From Agarilytica sp045430285 (GTDB taxonomy: Bacteria; Pseudomonadota; Gammaproteobacteria; Pseudomonadales; Cellvibrionaceae), in assembly GCA_045430285.1 (NCBI GenBank), contig JAILXV010000001.1, forward strand, positions 558,001 through 622,000: a DNA stretch of 64,000 nt, written 5' to 3'. The notes below the pieces were generated by a model. The model saw only the letters and a list, made by a program, of their open reading frames with translations, did not search any database and was not told where the DNA came from. The position numbers were made by a program, and so were the translations under genes. Positions 35,107 through 43,624 of the stretch are shown here, in pieces; position 1 is the stretch's first letter; each line of letters opens with the position of its first letter.

Positions 35107-35879
35107 TTTGGCAAAAAAAACACGGTGGAAATCTATACGAGGTTCGAAAAGCAGGGAATAGCTTGCGCCTTTATACCGACGGTATATTTCATAGCCAATG
35201 GAATCCCCGTCGTCCATTGGCTGGGCATTTGTGGGATCTTCTTTTTTTGCCCGCGTTATTTCACGAACGAGTGTGGAACTTGGAGGAATGTATTTTGTTG
35301 GGTTTGGGTGGTGGCGCGGTCGTAAATATGCTCAACACCTTTGCTAGGGTCAAACATATAACCGCGGTAGATCTTGACCCAATTCATTTGCACGTCGCAA
35401 AGCGATACTTTATTGAAGACAATAAAAATGTCTCTCTCATTAAAAATGACGCGCGGGTATTCGTAGAACGTCTCGCGGCAAATAAACACGCGCATGAAAA
35501 GGCCGATATCATTATTGATGACCTGTTTTATGGTGTTGATTCTGAGGGTGGCTCTAAGCATAGAGACGCCGTGAGAGCGATCGATGTTGATGAGGCATGG
35601 TTGTCGGTGCTGTCGCGCAGTTTACATGCAGATGGAATTTTGGTGACAAATTTTGAATCAGAGAGCCAAATGCGACAAGCACTTAAATCCAAACTATTGA
35701 AATCCGCAGGGTTTGTATCACGCGTTTACTTTCGACACCCGCGTTACGAAAACGTTATAGCCGTATGTTTTAAAGCAGATAGAGATATCGGTTTGTTTAA
35801 GCGGAATCTTGCTCGCCTTAAATCCGATTTTTCACGGCTACAAGTGGGTGGGTTACTATATGAGTTAGTGGTTCGCTAA
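35097..35879 (+). CDS. spermidine synthase-like methyltransferase fold protein
   Basis: 260 residues, GTG start overlapping the stop of the hydrolase gene by ten bases. The Rossmann core has LLGLGGGAVVNML, AVDLDPIHLHVAKRYF and ADIIIDDLFYG, as in polyamine aminopropyltransferases. The usual DGxxQ substrate region is different (TDGIFHSQWNP) so true polyamine synthesis is doubtful; many bacterial proteins of this type are unassigned. Translational coupling with the periplasmic hydrolase is the only context. Confidence 0.78.
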   Translation: MAIIWQKKHGGNLYEVRKAGNSLRLYTDGIFHSQWNPRRPLAGHLWDLLFLPALFHERVWNLEECILLGLGGGAVVNMLNTFARVKHITAVDLDPIHLHVAKRYFIEDNKNVSLIKNDARVFVERLAANKHAHEKADIIIDDLFYGVDSEGGSKHRDAVRAIDVDEAWLSVLSRSLHADGILVTNFESESQMRQALKSKLLKSAGFVSRVYFRHPRYENVIAVCFKADRDIGLFKRNLARLKSDFSRLQVGGLLYELVVR

Positions 35880-35911
35880 TTCATTAAAATTCCAAATATC
35901 GGTAGTGCGGT

Positions 35912-37024
35912 TCAAGGTTCATAATGACTAACTCTAACCACTTTAAATTGCCTATTGTTGCTTAACACCGTTACGCACTTAAATTTTTCGCTAGCCAATG
36001 TATCCAGCGGTATAAAACTATTTACCACAAAATAGGCCAGCCCTTTTTTTGCCAGTAAACGTTTGGTGGTATTTAGGAATAGAGCGGTTAAGGCTCGGCT
36101 GTTATCAAAACCCTGGTGAAAGGGTGGGTTGCATATCAGAAGATCGACGGGCGTGGATATGTTCGCCGCGCAGTTATCCGCAACGATGCGATAACTGAGA
36201 GAAGCTGATGACGGATGTTGCGCTATATTTTGTTCTGCTGCCAAAATGGCTGCGGCGTTGTTGTCGGTTGCGATCAGCGCTTCGATGCCGCTAATACGCT
36301 TTTCATTCAACGCATCTAATATGCTTAGAGACAGGTACCCGTAACCACAGCCTAAATCAAGTATTCTTGTCGGTGAGATTCCTGCAAGGCGTAGATCGTT
36401 TAGTAGGGTATCAATTAAGATCTGGCTGCCTTGATCGACCTTATTCCATCCATATAACCCTGGCTTGCTAATAAAAGAGGATGCGGCGTCTTTCGGTTGG
36501 ATGCGACGTAGTTCTTGGTAGTGTTTATCGTCAAGCAGAGTGTCTGGTTTTCTATTTTTCGGTGCTGTGAGTGTTGCTGTGTAGTCATCCCCATTCTTTT
36601 TTAATTGCCCCTCGAAACCAAGCGTTTTTACCAATTTTTGGTGATAATTTTTAATTCCTTCGTTCTTTTTCCCCCCGACGATCAATACGCCATTTTTATC
36701 TAGTATGGATAGGCATTTGTTAAACACATGGTGGCAGACGGGGCGTTCTTTGGATATTCGATAGATGCAAACATCGAATTGTTCGTCGAGCGCATCGAAG
36801 TCAAAATCGGAAAACAGGGTGTTTAATTTGTCAGTGCTCGGAACTTCAGTAATATCAAATCGGTTACTAAGGATTGTTATCTTTCCCTGTAAATTCACAG
36901 ACCGAATGATGGTTGGATCAATGTTTTCATCCGCAACTAGCAGCACTCTCCGTGATCGATCAGCGGAAAGTATTTGCGATGCGATTAACGCCAATGCAGA
37001 AAAGGTATCGGTATCAGCCATCAT
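35912..37024 (-). CDS. rRNA guanine-N2 methyltransferase, RsmC/RlmG family
   Basis: 370 residues. N-terminal half is a degenerate methyltransferase-like domain; the C-terminal half is the active one. It has FISKPGLYGWNKVDQGSQIL, SAM motif DLGCGYGYLS and catalytic NPPFHQG, followed by SNNRQFKVVRV. This resembles RsmC (m2G1207 of 16S rRNA) slightly more than RlmG (m2G1835 of 23S rRNA), but I do not choose. It overlaps the end of rsuA by 11 bases, as last gene of a folD-rsuA-methyltransferase operon. Confidence 0.85.
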   Translation of the reverse strand: MMADTDTFSALALIASQILSADRSRRVLLVADENIDPTIIRSVNLQGKITILSNRFDITEVPSTDKLNTLFSDFDFDALDEQFDVCIYRISKERPVCHHVFNKCLSILDKNGVLIVGGKKNEGIKNYHQKLVKTLGFEGQLKKNGDDYTATLTAPKNRKPDTLLDDKHYQELRRIQPKDAASSFISKPGLYGWNKVDQGSQILIDTLLNDLRLAGISPTRILDLGCGYGYLSLSILDALNEKRISGIEALIATDNNAAAILAAEQNIAQHPSSASLSYRIVADNCAANISTPVDLLICNPPFHQGFDNSRALTALFLNTTKRLLAKKGLAYFVVNSFIPLDTLASEKFKCVTVLSNNRQFKVVRVSHYEP

Positions 37025-37778
37025 GTTTCACGCCGCGGGTGTTTTTTTCAATAAGAGAAAGTTCCTCTTGAGTTATATAGCGGAACTGACCTGGCGACAA
37101 TGCGCTGTCTAGGCTCAAGCCCGCAATGGACTCACGATGTAATTGGGTTACGTGGTTTCCTGTCGCGGCGAACATACGTTTAACTTGGTGGTATTTTCCT
37201 TCGCTCAAAGAAAGCCGCACTTTTTTAGGTGAGATAACTTCTAAAAAAGCGGGGCGAGTTTTCTTTTTTTCACCTTCAAGTTGTACGCCCCGCGCAAAAA
37301 GGGCTGGGGCCGTTGGTGAAAGTGGCGCATCCAGTGATACGCGATATATTTTTTTGCAGTCGACCGATGGTGAAGTAATGTTATGGTTCCATTTTCCATC
37401 ATTGGTGATTAGCACCATGCCCGTGGTGTCTAAGTCTAATCGACCAGCGATTTGCAGGTCTTTAAACGGGAGCAGCTTAAGTTTTTTACCCGCAAAGTTT
37501 GCGGACTGTTTGAGTAAGTCTATTACCGTTGGGTGTTGCCCATCTCCGTTTGCACAAACATACCCTTGAGGTTTGTTAAGGATAAGGTATACATCGCCGA
37601 TCGGTTCGATACGAACGCCGTCCAACATAACAATATCTTTATTGATTGTTGTTCGCACATCGACGCTGCCGACAAGTTCTCCGTTTAGTTCAACTCGCTT
37701 TGCTTTTATCAGCTTGCGAACATCACTACGACTATGATCAGTGTTGTTACTGATGAATTTGTCGATACGAGGGGGCAT
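37014..37778 (-). CDS. rsuA: 16S rRNA pseudouridine synthase RsuA-type
   Basis: 254 residues. S4-like N-terminal domain (RIDKFISNNTDHSRSDVRKL) and catalytic domain with Asp115 in GRLDLDTTGM, and a KYHQVKRMFAATGNHV block. RsuA makes pseudouridine 516 in 16S rRNA; RluB/E/F are close relatives but the length and start match RsuA. It follows folD by 13 bases. Confidence 0.85.
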   Translation of the reverse strand: MPPRIDKFISNNTDHSRSDVRKLIKAKRVELNGELVGSVDVRTTINKDIVMLDGVRIEPIGDVYLILNKPQGYVCANGDGQHPTVIDLLKQSANFAGKKLKLLPFKDLQIAGRLDLDTTGMVLITNDGKWNHNITSPSVDCKKIYRVSLDAPLSPTAPALFARGVQLEGEKKKTRPAFLEVISPKKVRLSLSEGKYHQVKRMFAATGNHVTQLHRESIAGLSLDSALSPGQFRYITQEELSLIEKNTRGVKHDG

Positions 37779-37791
37779 AAAAACCTTTGGG

Positions 37792-38640
37792 TTAAGTACG
37801 GCTAAGTTTAGATTCGCCCGAGTCGACGGTTTGGTATATCAGCGTGTTAATGGTCATTGGGCCGACGCCTCCAGGAACGGGCGTAATCGCCGCGACACGA
37901 TCGTAAAGTGGGGCCAGCTCGATATCGCCAATACCACCAGGGTGGTAGCCTGCGTCGACAACCACTGCGCCATCTTTGATCCATTCAGCTTTGATGAACT
38001 CGGGTTTTCCCACTGCGCCAACGACAATGTCGGCTTGTTTGATGTGATCAGCGAGGTTTTCCGTACGTGAATGGCAAATGGTGACCGTTGCGTTAGCGTT
38101 GAGCAGCATCGCAGCCATTGGCTTACCGAGGATAGGGCTTCTACCGACAACAACGGCATGTTTACCTGAAAGAGGAATGTCATATGCTTCTAGCAAGCGC
38201 ATAATCCCTTTTGGGGTGGCACAGCCGTATGCTTCTTCGCCCATTGCCATACGCCCAAAGCCAAGGCAGGTTACGCCATCAACATCCTTATTCAGTGCTA
38301 TTTCATCAAAGCAAACGCGTTCGTCGATTTGCTCGGGCACTGGGTGTTGCAACAAAATGCCGTGAACATCGTCATTGTTGTTAAGTTCTTGAATTTTATT
38401 AAATAATTCTTCAGTCGTGGTGCTGGAGGGCAATGCAATTCTGAGGGATTCCATGCCTACCCGCGTACATGCATTGCCCTTCATTTTGACGTAGGTGGCC
38501 GACGCGGGATCATCGCCAACGAGAATGGTCGCAAGGATGGGTGTACTGCCTGTTTTCTCTTTTAACGCCGCTACTCGCTGGTTGAGTTCGGTTTCTGTCT
38601 TTTTGGCCAAAGCTTTACCATCGAGAACTAGTGCGCTCAT
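37792..38640 (-). CDS. folD: bifunctional methylenetetrahydrofolate dehydrogenase/cyclohydrolase
   Basis: 282 residues. Typical blocks: SATYVKMKGNACTRVGM (catalytic Lys and Tyr), HGILLQHPVP, DKDVDGVT-like NKDVDGVTCLG, VVGRSPILGKPMA (NADP loop) and PVPGGVGPMT. It interconverts 5,10-methylene- and 10-formyl-tetrahydrofolate in the cytoplasm. First in a folD-rsuA-methyltransferase operon, reading away from the tRNA cluster. Confidence 0.97.
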   Translation of the reverse strand: MSALVLDGKALAKKTETELNQRVAALKEKTGSTPILATILVGDDPASATYVKMKGNACTRVGMESLRIALPSSTTTEELFNKIQELNNNDDVHGILLQHPVPEQIDERVCFDEIALNKDVDGVTCLGFGRMAMGEEAYGCATPKGIMRLLEAYDIPLSGKHAVVVGRSPILGKPMAAMLLNANATVTICHSRTENLADHIKQADIVVGAVGKPEFIKAEWIKDGAVVVDAGYHPGGIGDIELAPLYDRVAAITPVPGGVGPMTINTLIYQTVDSGESKLSRT

Positions 38641-38808
38641 TCGTTGAATCCTATGTCGTGAAGTCTATGTGATGTTTGTGCGTGATTTGAGTGATCAAAA
38701 CAGCGTAATCAGATATTTTCCCATAGCTTTCGATATCTACCAAATAAATCAATAAAATCAAACTGATACAACGAAAATCATAGGAATAAATTGTTTCAAA
38801 TTGACGTT

Positions 38809-38837
38809 GACGCCCGCTATGTGCGCCGGTATCATGC
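38809..38837 (+). promoter_or_regulatory. near-consensus promoter of the tRNA cluster
   Basis: TTGACG (38809-38814), a 17-base spacer, and TATCAT (38832-38837). Bases after the -10 are GC-rich (GCTCGCC), as in stringently controlled stable-RNA promoters. Transcription would start near 38844, some 80 bases before tRNA-Pro. Confidence 0.8.
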
Positions 38838-38922
38838 TCGCCTCTCGAAACATGGCTACTCTAGCTTGAGAGACTGCTAAAGACTAGCAAGATCTAGGGA
38901 ATAGAGTAAAAGCCATTGAAAA

Positions 38923-38999
38923 CGGAGTGTAGCGCAGCCTGGTAGCGCGCCTGCTTTGGGAGCAGGATGTCGGGGGTTCGAATCCCTCCACTCCGACCA
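38923..38999 (+). tRNA. tRNA-Pro (anticodon TGG)
   Basis: 77 bases including CCA. Acceptor CGGAGTG/CACTCCG; anticodon loop TTTGGGA; T arm GGGGTTCGAATCCC-type. First of a three-gene cluster that reads away from folD. Confidence 0.97.
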
Positions 39000-39033
39000 T
39001 TTCGAGACTGTCTGTAAGTTTAGGGCTATTAGA

Positions 39034-39110
<77 letters not shown>

Positions 39111-39171
39111 TGCCTTAGTTTATACCCTAGAATATCTTAAGCCTTTCTACGGGCTGTTCTAGCTTTCAATG

Positions 39172-39247
39172 GTGAACGTAGCTCAGTTGGTAGAGCCCCG
39201 GATTGTGATTCCGGTGGTCGCGGGTTCAATCCCCGTCGTTCACCCCA
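39172..39247 (+). tRNA. tRNA-His (anticodon GTG)
   Basis: 76 bases with encoded CCA. Acceptor GTGAACG/CGTTCAC, C73 discriminator, and an encoded G at 39171 able to serve as the extra G-1. Anticodon stem CCGGA/TCCGG with loop TTGTGAT. No clear terminator follows. Confidence 0.97.
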
Positions 39248-39368
39248 ATTCTCCCCCTAAAGTTAAGAACCTATAAAACCTGTCTTTAAGCTATGCAGTT
39301 CTGTGTTGCTAAAACTGTCGCAGTCCAGCAGCTACACATCTGACTAAGCGGCCATTTTAAAGTGCGCA

Positions 39369-39757
39369 CTAATCTTTCGTGCTTTTGTGTGCGAGTTTAT
39401 GTGCATTAAGCTCCCAGTTTTGTCCATCAAATGCCGTTATAGATACCGAGTTTGCTTTTGTATCCAGGCAGTTCACATTGATATCGATGCCGTCTGGGTT
39501 TGATCGTGGTGTATAAAAAGGTTTTACGCCGCAGTGCTTGCAGAATGTGTGCTGTGCTGTGCTATGCCCGTATTAAATGTATAACAAGTTAAGTGATCCT
39601 TTCCTTCAATGAGGGAAAATTTACTTAATGGGCGGATGAGATGTAAAAAACCAGATTTTTTACATATTGAACAATTACAGTAGTCGGCCTCGATATCTTC
39701 AGGGGCCTCGATCTCGAATTTTACTTTTTTGCAGTGACAACTCCCTTTGTACTTCAT
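39369..39757 (-). pseudogene. GFA-domain protein, frameshifted by pentanucleotide repeat
   Basis: The minus-strand frame starts MKYKGSCHCKKVKFEIEAP with the zinc Cys pairs CHC and CNCSIC of the GFA (glutathione-dependent formaldehyde-activating/CENP-V) fold, then fails at ...FNTGIAQH with a stop at 39524. In a shifted frame the rest of the domain follows: TFCKHCGVKPFYTPRS, then NPDGIDINVNCLD and ELNAHKL, ending at 39369. The break is exactly at three copies of AGCAC; two copies would give one continuous 127-residue protein. It is therefore a recent pseudogene or an off state of a phase-variable gene. Related GFA proteins bind zinc and have varied or unknown chemistry. Confidence 0.8.
39548..39562. 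repeat. pentanucleotide repeat (TGTGC)x3 in the GFA gene
   Basis: Three perfect TGTGC units (AGCAC on the coding strand), followed by the near-unit TATGC. The downstream frame is restored by two or five units. Confidence 0.9.
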
Positions 39758-39771
39758 AAAGCCTCGTTATA

Positions 39772-41220
39772 TTAATTTAACTGTAACTGAATGTGGAAGG
39801 TTGTTCCGACATTGATGTCTGACGTAATTGCCAGCTGGCCTTGATGGTGATCGGTAATAATGAAGTGGGTGAAAGAAAGTCTGTTTTCGCCTTCCGAGGG
39901 CTCGCTTTTGTGGGGCCATGTGCTTACAAACGGTTCAAATATGTCTTGCTGTTCTTCCGCTGTAAGTCCGACACCGTTGTGAGCGACTTTAATCCACATC
40001 GCATCGTAGCACTCACTAATCTCTACTTTTATATGCGGCTGAAATTCGGCTTTATCAGTTTTTGCCAATGCATGTGCGCAGTGCCGAAATAGGCTCAAAA
40101 ATACTTGCTGCATTTCTGCCATATAACAAGGGATCTGAGGTAGATCTTTTTCAATGTTACGTTCAACGGATATATCTTGGAATCGCAATCCAGACGGGTC
40201 GGATAGGGTGGTTTCGGCCAGGCGAAGGGAGTGCTCTAATATTTTCGGCATCGATGCGACGCGTTTTTTATCCCCATGACTGCGCGCAAATTCCAAAAGA
40301 TTATTGATGACGCTTGATACTTGTGAACCGCGTTCTGAGGCGTCACTTAATAATGCGTCGATTTTATCTCGGTCGATATTCGAGTCCTGTATAGAAATCG
40401 ATTCACGAATAGTTGTCAGGTCCTCTGATATAGCTTGGAGAGGTGAAGCAATATCGTGAGCCATCGTCGAGGCAAGCTCACCCATGGAAGACATCTTGTC
40501 GCGTTGGATTAGCATATTTTCGGCGAGGGTTCGCTGTGTGACATTTTCAACCAGAACGACAACGCCGTTATCGAGCTGTCCCTTTAAAGGGAATATACGT
40601 ATGTCAAAATAATATTGGCCGCGTTGGCTATGTTTTATCGTGGACGACAACCCGCTCACTAATACATCTTTGACCTGTTGAGGGGATATTGTGATGGTTG
40701 GATATATCTCCCACAGGTTTGCACCGCGGGCTTTCTCGTGATCGATGCCGGTAATTTCTTCTGCGCAACGGTTCCATTGTGTAATCTTGAGCTCGCTATC
40801 TAAGCCAATCAGCATTGACGGCATAGATTGCAGTATGTTCTTGATGTACGCCTCTGACGCTTGCAACAATATGGACGTATTTCTATGTTGCTCTATTTCC
40901 CCTTCGAGCGCGGCGTTCGACTCCTTTAGCAAGGAGTTGGATTCATCAAGGTTCGCTGTGCGTTCAAGCACCCGCTGTTCGAGAGCGTTGCGAATTTCTT
41001 TCAGTGCTCGATTCGATTTTACCTGTTTGCGATGGCTGAAAAACAAGGTCACAAGCGCAATACTGAGCGCGACGATCAGTACGGAGCTGGAGAAATTAGC
41101 AACATACTGCCATTTCGTCTCCCCTTGTTCGTCTTTAAAATATTGAATAAAGCTCGCATGGCTTGAAGCGGAGAATAGGGCGAGTAAGATCGGTGTAAAA
41201 ATAAGCGAAAGTTTGCGCAT
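39772..41220 (-). CDS. membrane PAS sensor kinase with degenerate ATP-binding domain
   Basis: 482 residues: signal-type N-terminus, membrane helix (VLIVALSIALVTLFF, about 47-61), coiled coil, PAS domain (about 121-235, with ITQWNRCAEEITG), HisKA and HATPase. The phospho-acceptor is present (H255 in MAHDIASPL). The ATP site is not: the N-box Asn is His380 (LFRHCAHAL), the G1 Asp is His414 (VAHNGVGL), and G2 should be GxGLGL but reads GENRLSF. It may be unable to bind ATP and could act as a phosphatase, as a substrate for another kinase, or not at all. Separated from the broken GFA gene by only 14 bases on the same strand. Confidence 0.85.
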   Translation of the reverse strand: MRKLSLIFTPILLALFSASSHASFIQYFKDEQGETKWQYVANFSSSVLIVALSIALVTLFFSHRKQVKSNRALKEIRNALEQRVLERTANLDESNSLLKESNAALEGEIEQHRNTSILLQASEAYIKNILQSMPSMLIGLDSELKITQWNRCAEEITGIDHEKARGANLWEIYPTITISPQQVKDVLVSGLSSTIKHSQRGQYYFDIRIFPLKGQLDNGVVVLVENVTQRTLAENMLIQRDKMSSMGELASTMAHDIASPLQAISEDLTTIRESISIQDSNIDRDKIDALLSDASERGSQVSSVINNLLEFARSHGDKKRVASMPKILEHSLRLAETTLSDPSGLRFQDISVERNIEKDLPQIPCYMAEMQQVFLSLFRHCAHALAKTDKAEFQPHIKVEISECYDAMWIKVAHNGVGLTAEEQQDIFEPFVSTWPHKSEPSEGENRLSFTHFIITDHHQGQLAITSDINVGTTFHIQLQLN

Positions 41221-41472
41221 GTGGAGCGAAGAGATTCCTGCGTTGATATGAGCTGGAATATTAGCAGATAGCGCTTAAAATCACAGTGCTTATGCGGGAT
41301 GACTTTGCCGACGATGCGCGGGAATATTCGCTAATGGCCAGATAGGGGAGTGCGTCACAAGAACACATAAATAACGGGACCATTGTTAGGTGTCTGCCAT
41401 ATAATGTTGGAAAGGCTTCTAAGTAACACGAAAATTAGCACACGAGAAAACAATAACGACGGTGTTTCGACG

Positions 41473-42273
41473 ATGTTAAAACAATCTATATGGCTTGCGG
41501 TTTTATGCTTAATCAGCACGACTGGCGCTCTGGCGGTGGATGAAGGCTCGGCATCGGCAGAGCAATCAAGCCAGGGGCAGGCAACTGCGAAAACAACAGT
41601 GCTTGAAGTGATTGACGCCTATGCTGATGTGCATTCTGGCCCAGGACGCGGCTACCCCGTGTTTTACACGATAGAGCAGGGTGAAAAAATTGAAGTGCTG
41701 ACACGTCGCCCAGATTGGTACGAAATACGCGCAGCAAATGGCAAAGTCGGGTGGACGACCGCAGCACAGATATCTCGTACGATTCAATCCACTGGCGAGC
41801 CAGCGGACTTACCATCGGTTGGGTACGGCGATTACATCAAAAATAGTTGGGTAACGGGTTTGTCTACTGGTCAGTTCCAAGGCGGTGATTTTGATGGTTA
41901 CGAGGTATTTAGTGTTACCGGTGGCTACCGTTTTTTAAGCTGGCTGGGTGCTGATGCAGAGCTGGGAAGAGTGTTTGGTACTGATGCGAGCGGGGATTAT
42001 TATGCTGCTAATATCAGCATTGAGCCTGCCGCGCACTGGAAACTATCACCGTTTTTGTCTGTGGGTACTGGCCGCATCTCCATTGGCTCACAACCCACAT
42101 TGATTAGTTTTGCCGTGAACGATACCGACTTCGATAGCTATGGTGTGGGTGCAAGCTTCTATCTTGGCCGAAATTTTGTGATTAAGGGCGAGTACCGTTG
42201 GTATTCGGTTTCTACCAGTACAGACCAGGAGGACCTAGAGGCGTGGCGAATTGGCTTCAACACCTTTTTCTAA
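41473..42273 (+). CDS. SH3-domain outer-membrane beta-barrel protein
   Basis: 266 residues from ATG 41473 (the frame is open back to 41383 but the signal peptide IWLAVLCLISTTGALA fits this start). An SH3b-type domain at about 40-105 (LEVIDAYADVHSGPGRGYP, EKIEVLTRRPDWYEIR and GKVGWTTAA) is followed by alternating strands ending in RIGFNTFF with aromatic C-terminus, as in outer-membrane barrels. The SH3 part would sit in the periplasm and could bind peptidoglycan. The following gene begins inside it. Confidence 0.8.
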   Translation: MLKQSIWLAVLCLISTTGALAVDEGSASAEQSSQGQATAKTTVLEVIDAYADVHSGPGRGYPVFYTIEQGEKIEVLTRRPDWYEIRAANGKVGWTTAAQISRTIQSTGEPADLPSVGYGDYIKNSWVTGLSTGQFQGGDFDGYEVFSVTGGYRFLSWLGADAELGRVFGTDASGDYYAANISIEPAAHWKLSPFLSVGTGRISIGSQPTLISFAVNDTDFDSYGVGASFYLGRNFVIKGEYRWYSVSTSTDQEDLEAWRIGFNTFF

Positions 42274-42857
42274 AACCCATATCAGCTAGCGTTTTGAGTG
42301 GGGTTGCGCTGTTAGCAACGGCGCCTGTCGCAGTAAATGCGAGTGAGCTGAATGTAAACTCAGAGCTTTTTGACGTGAGTCTTGTGGCCGGTGTAATCAA
42401 TCTGGAGGACTTCCCTGCAGAGTACGTGATTGGCGCGAATGTAACCTTTAAAGCTTCTGAAGATTTTTTTCTTCAATATAACTATATGCAAGCGGATGTA
42501 TCGAAATCTTCTTTTGAGGAGGCAGACAGCTCTAATGTCTTCGCATTTGAGCGCTCCTTAGTACATTACGATCTTTTGTTGGGGTACAACATTTTTCAAG
42601 GTGAGTTTTTTACTGGTGGAGATAATGCCCATCTTTCAGCTCTGTATACCGTCGGGGGGATTGGTTATACCGATTTTGGTGGAGAGGAAAACTTTACGTA
42701 CACGATAGGAGTAGGTTACCAGATCGAATTTAGACGCAAATACGTCCTTCGAGTAGATTATAGGGACTATATCTATCAAACATCGTTAATTATCGGCGAC
42801 GAGGAAAAAACCGTACACAACAATCAATTCAGCGTTGGCTTGGGTTATCTTTTCTAG
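42243..42857 (+). CDS. small outer-membrane beta-barrel protein
   Basis: 204 residues from GTG 42243, decided by AGGAGG at 42227-42232, ten bases upstream; overlaps the SH3-barrel gene by 31 bases. Signal peptide (ISASVLSGVALLATAPVAVNA), then about eight amphipathic strands (FFLQYNYMQADV, HYDLLLGYNIF, YTIGVGYQIEF) and an aromatic C-terminus (FSVGLGYLF). It resembles the outer membrane beta-barrel domain found next to TPR/ExbD genes in Myxococcus and some gammas. It is a paralogue of the next gene, and both have strands like VAGVINLEDF / NAGLLSVEDF. Confidence 0.8.
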   Translation: MANWLQHLFLKPISASVLSGVALLATAPVAVNASELNVNSELFDVSLVAGVINLEDFPAEYVIGANVTFKASEDFFLQYNYMQADVSKSSFEEADSSNVFAFERSLVHYDLLLGYNIFQGEFFTGGDNAHLSALYTVGGIGYTDFGGEENFTYTIGVGYQIEFRRKYVLRVDYRDYIYQTSLIIGDEEKTVHNNQFSVGLGYLF

Positions 42858-42880
42858 GTGATCTGTCCGAAAATGATAGG

Positions 42881-42914
42881 AAAAAAGGGGGATGTTTGTT
42901 CATCCCCCTTTTTT
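42881..42914. terminator. bidirectional terminator between two barrel genes
   Basis: AAAAAAGGGGGATG and CATCCCCCTTTTTTT form a 14-base stem with loop TTTGTT. It ends both the plus-strand barrel pair and the minus-strand barrel gene. Confidence 0.92.
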
Positions 42915-42919
42915 TGAGG

Positions 42920-43624
42920 TCAGAAAAAAGTATTGAAACCAATTGATATTTCGCTATTGTGCGTAAGCTTTTCGCTATCGACAATATTTGTAATGTTACG
43001 ATTAACGATATGGTCCTTAAAGTCTAAGTTGATTGAAAACCAATCGGTTAGAGTGGTTTTGTAGCTAACGCCTATGACTAGCCCCGTTTCACTATTACTG
43101 GCAAAGTCTACTTTTTCCAAGCCTCCGATTAGGTATAGCCCAGAGTTGTACTTTCTTCGATTACCCCAGAATGCCCGACCCTTAAGCACCTGGTAGCCTC
43201 CTGAAACGCTCGTATATTTAAACTTTCTGTCTGATATAAAGTTTAATCCGTCGCTTACTTCAACACCTGATGGTTTGGTCTTGGCGCTACCTAGCGCGGC
43301 TTCAACAAACACCTTTTCATTGAAATAGTATTTGAACGAGAAACGTTTCATTGTGTTGGTATTAAAATCTTCTACCGAAAGTAAGCCTGCATTGAAGCCA
43401 ATTTCAAAGTGTTCAGTATCGAGCGCTGCAGGGTTAGCCGATGTCGTCTTTTTGTCGGGGTCAATGACTCTGATGCTGGGTTTACTTGGATCACCCTGAG
43501 CACTTGTTGAAAAAACGCAAAGTAATGCGCCTTTCACAAAACATACTCGCAGTGAATTTCGTATTTGTGAGAGCGAAACTTTACGAGCTAATAAATCAAA
43601 AGGGCGTGGGAGAAAGTGAGACAT
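42920..43624 (-). CDS. small outer-membrane beta-barrel protein, paralogue of the preceding gene
   Basis: 234 residues. Signal peptide at about 20-44 (LRVCFVKGALLCVFSTSAQG), then barrel strands: FEIGFNAGLLSVEDF, FSFKYYFNEKVFVEAALG, TSVSGGYQVL, GLYLIGG and end ISIGFNTFF. The same order, spacing and final segment as the 42243 product shows duplication. It reads against the operon, from a start just upstream of the promoter region of the TPR/motor genes. Confidence 0.75.
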   Translation of the reverse strand: MSHFLPRPFDLLARKVSLSQIRNSLRVCFVKGALLCVFSTSAQGDPSKPSIRVIDPDKKTTSANPAALDTEHFEIGFNAGLLSVEDFNTNTMKRFSFKYYFNEKVFVEAALGSAKTKPSGVEVSDGLNFISDRKFKYTSVSGGYQVLKGRAFWGNRRKYNSGLYLIGGLEKVDFASNSETGLVIGVSYKTTLTDWFSINLDFKDHIVNRNITNIVDSEKLTHNSEISIGFNTFF

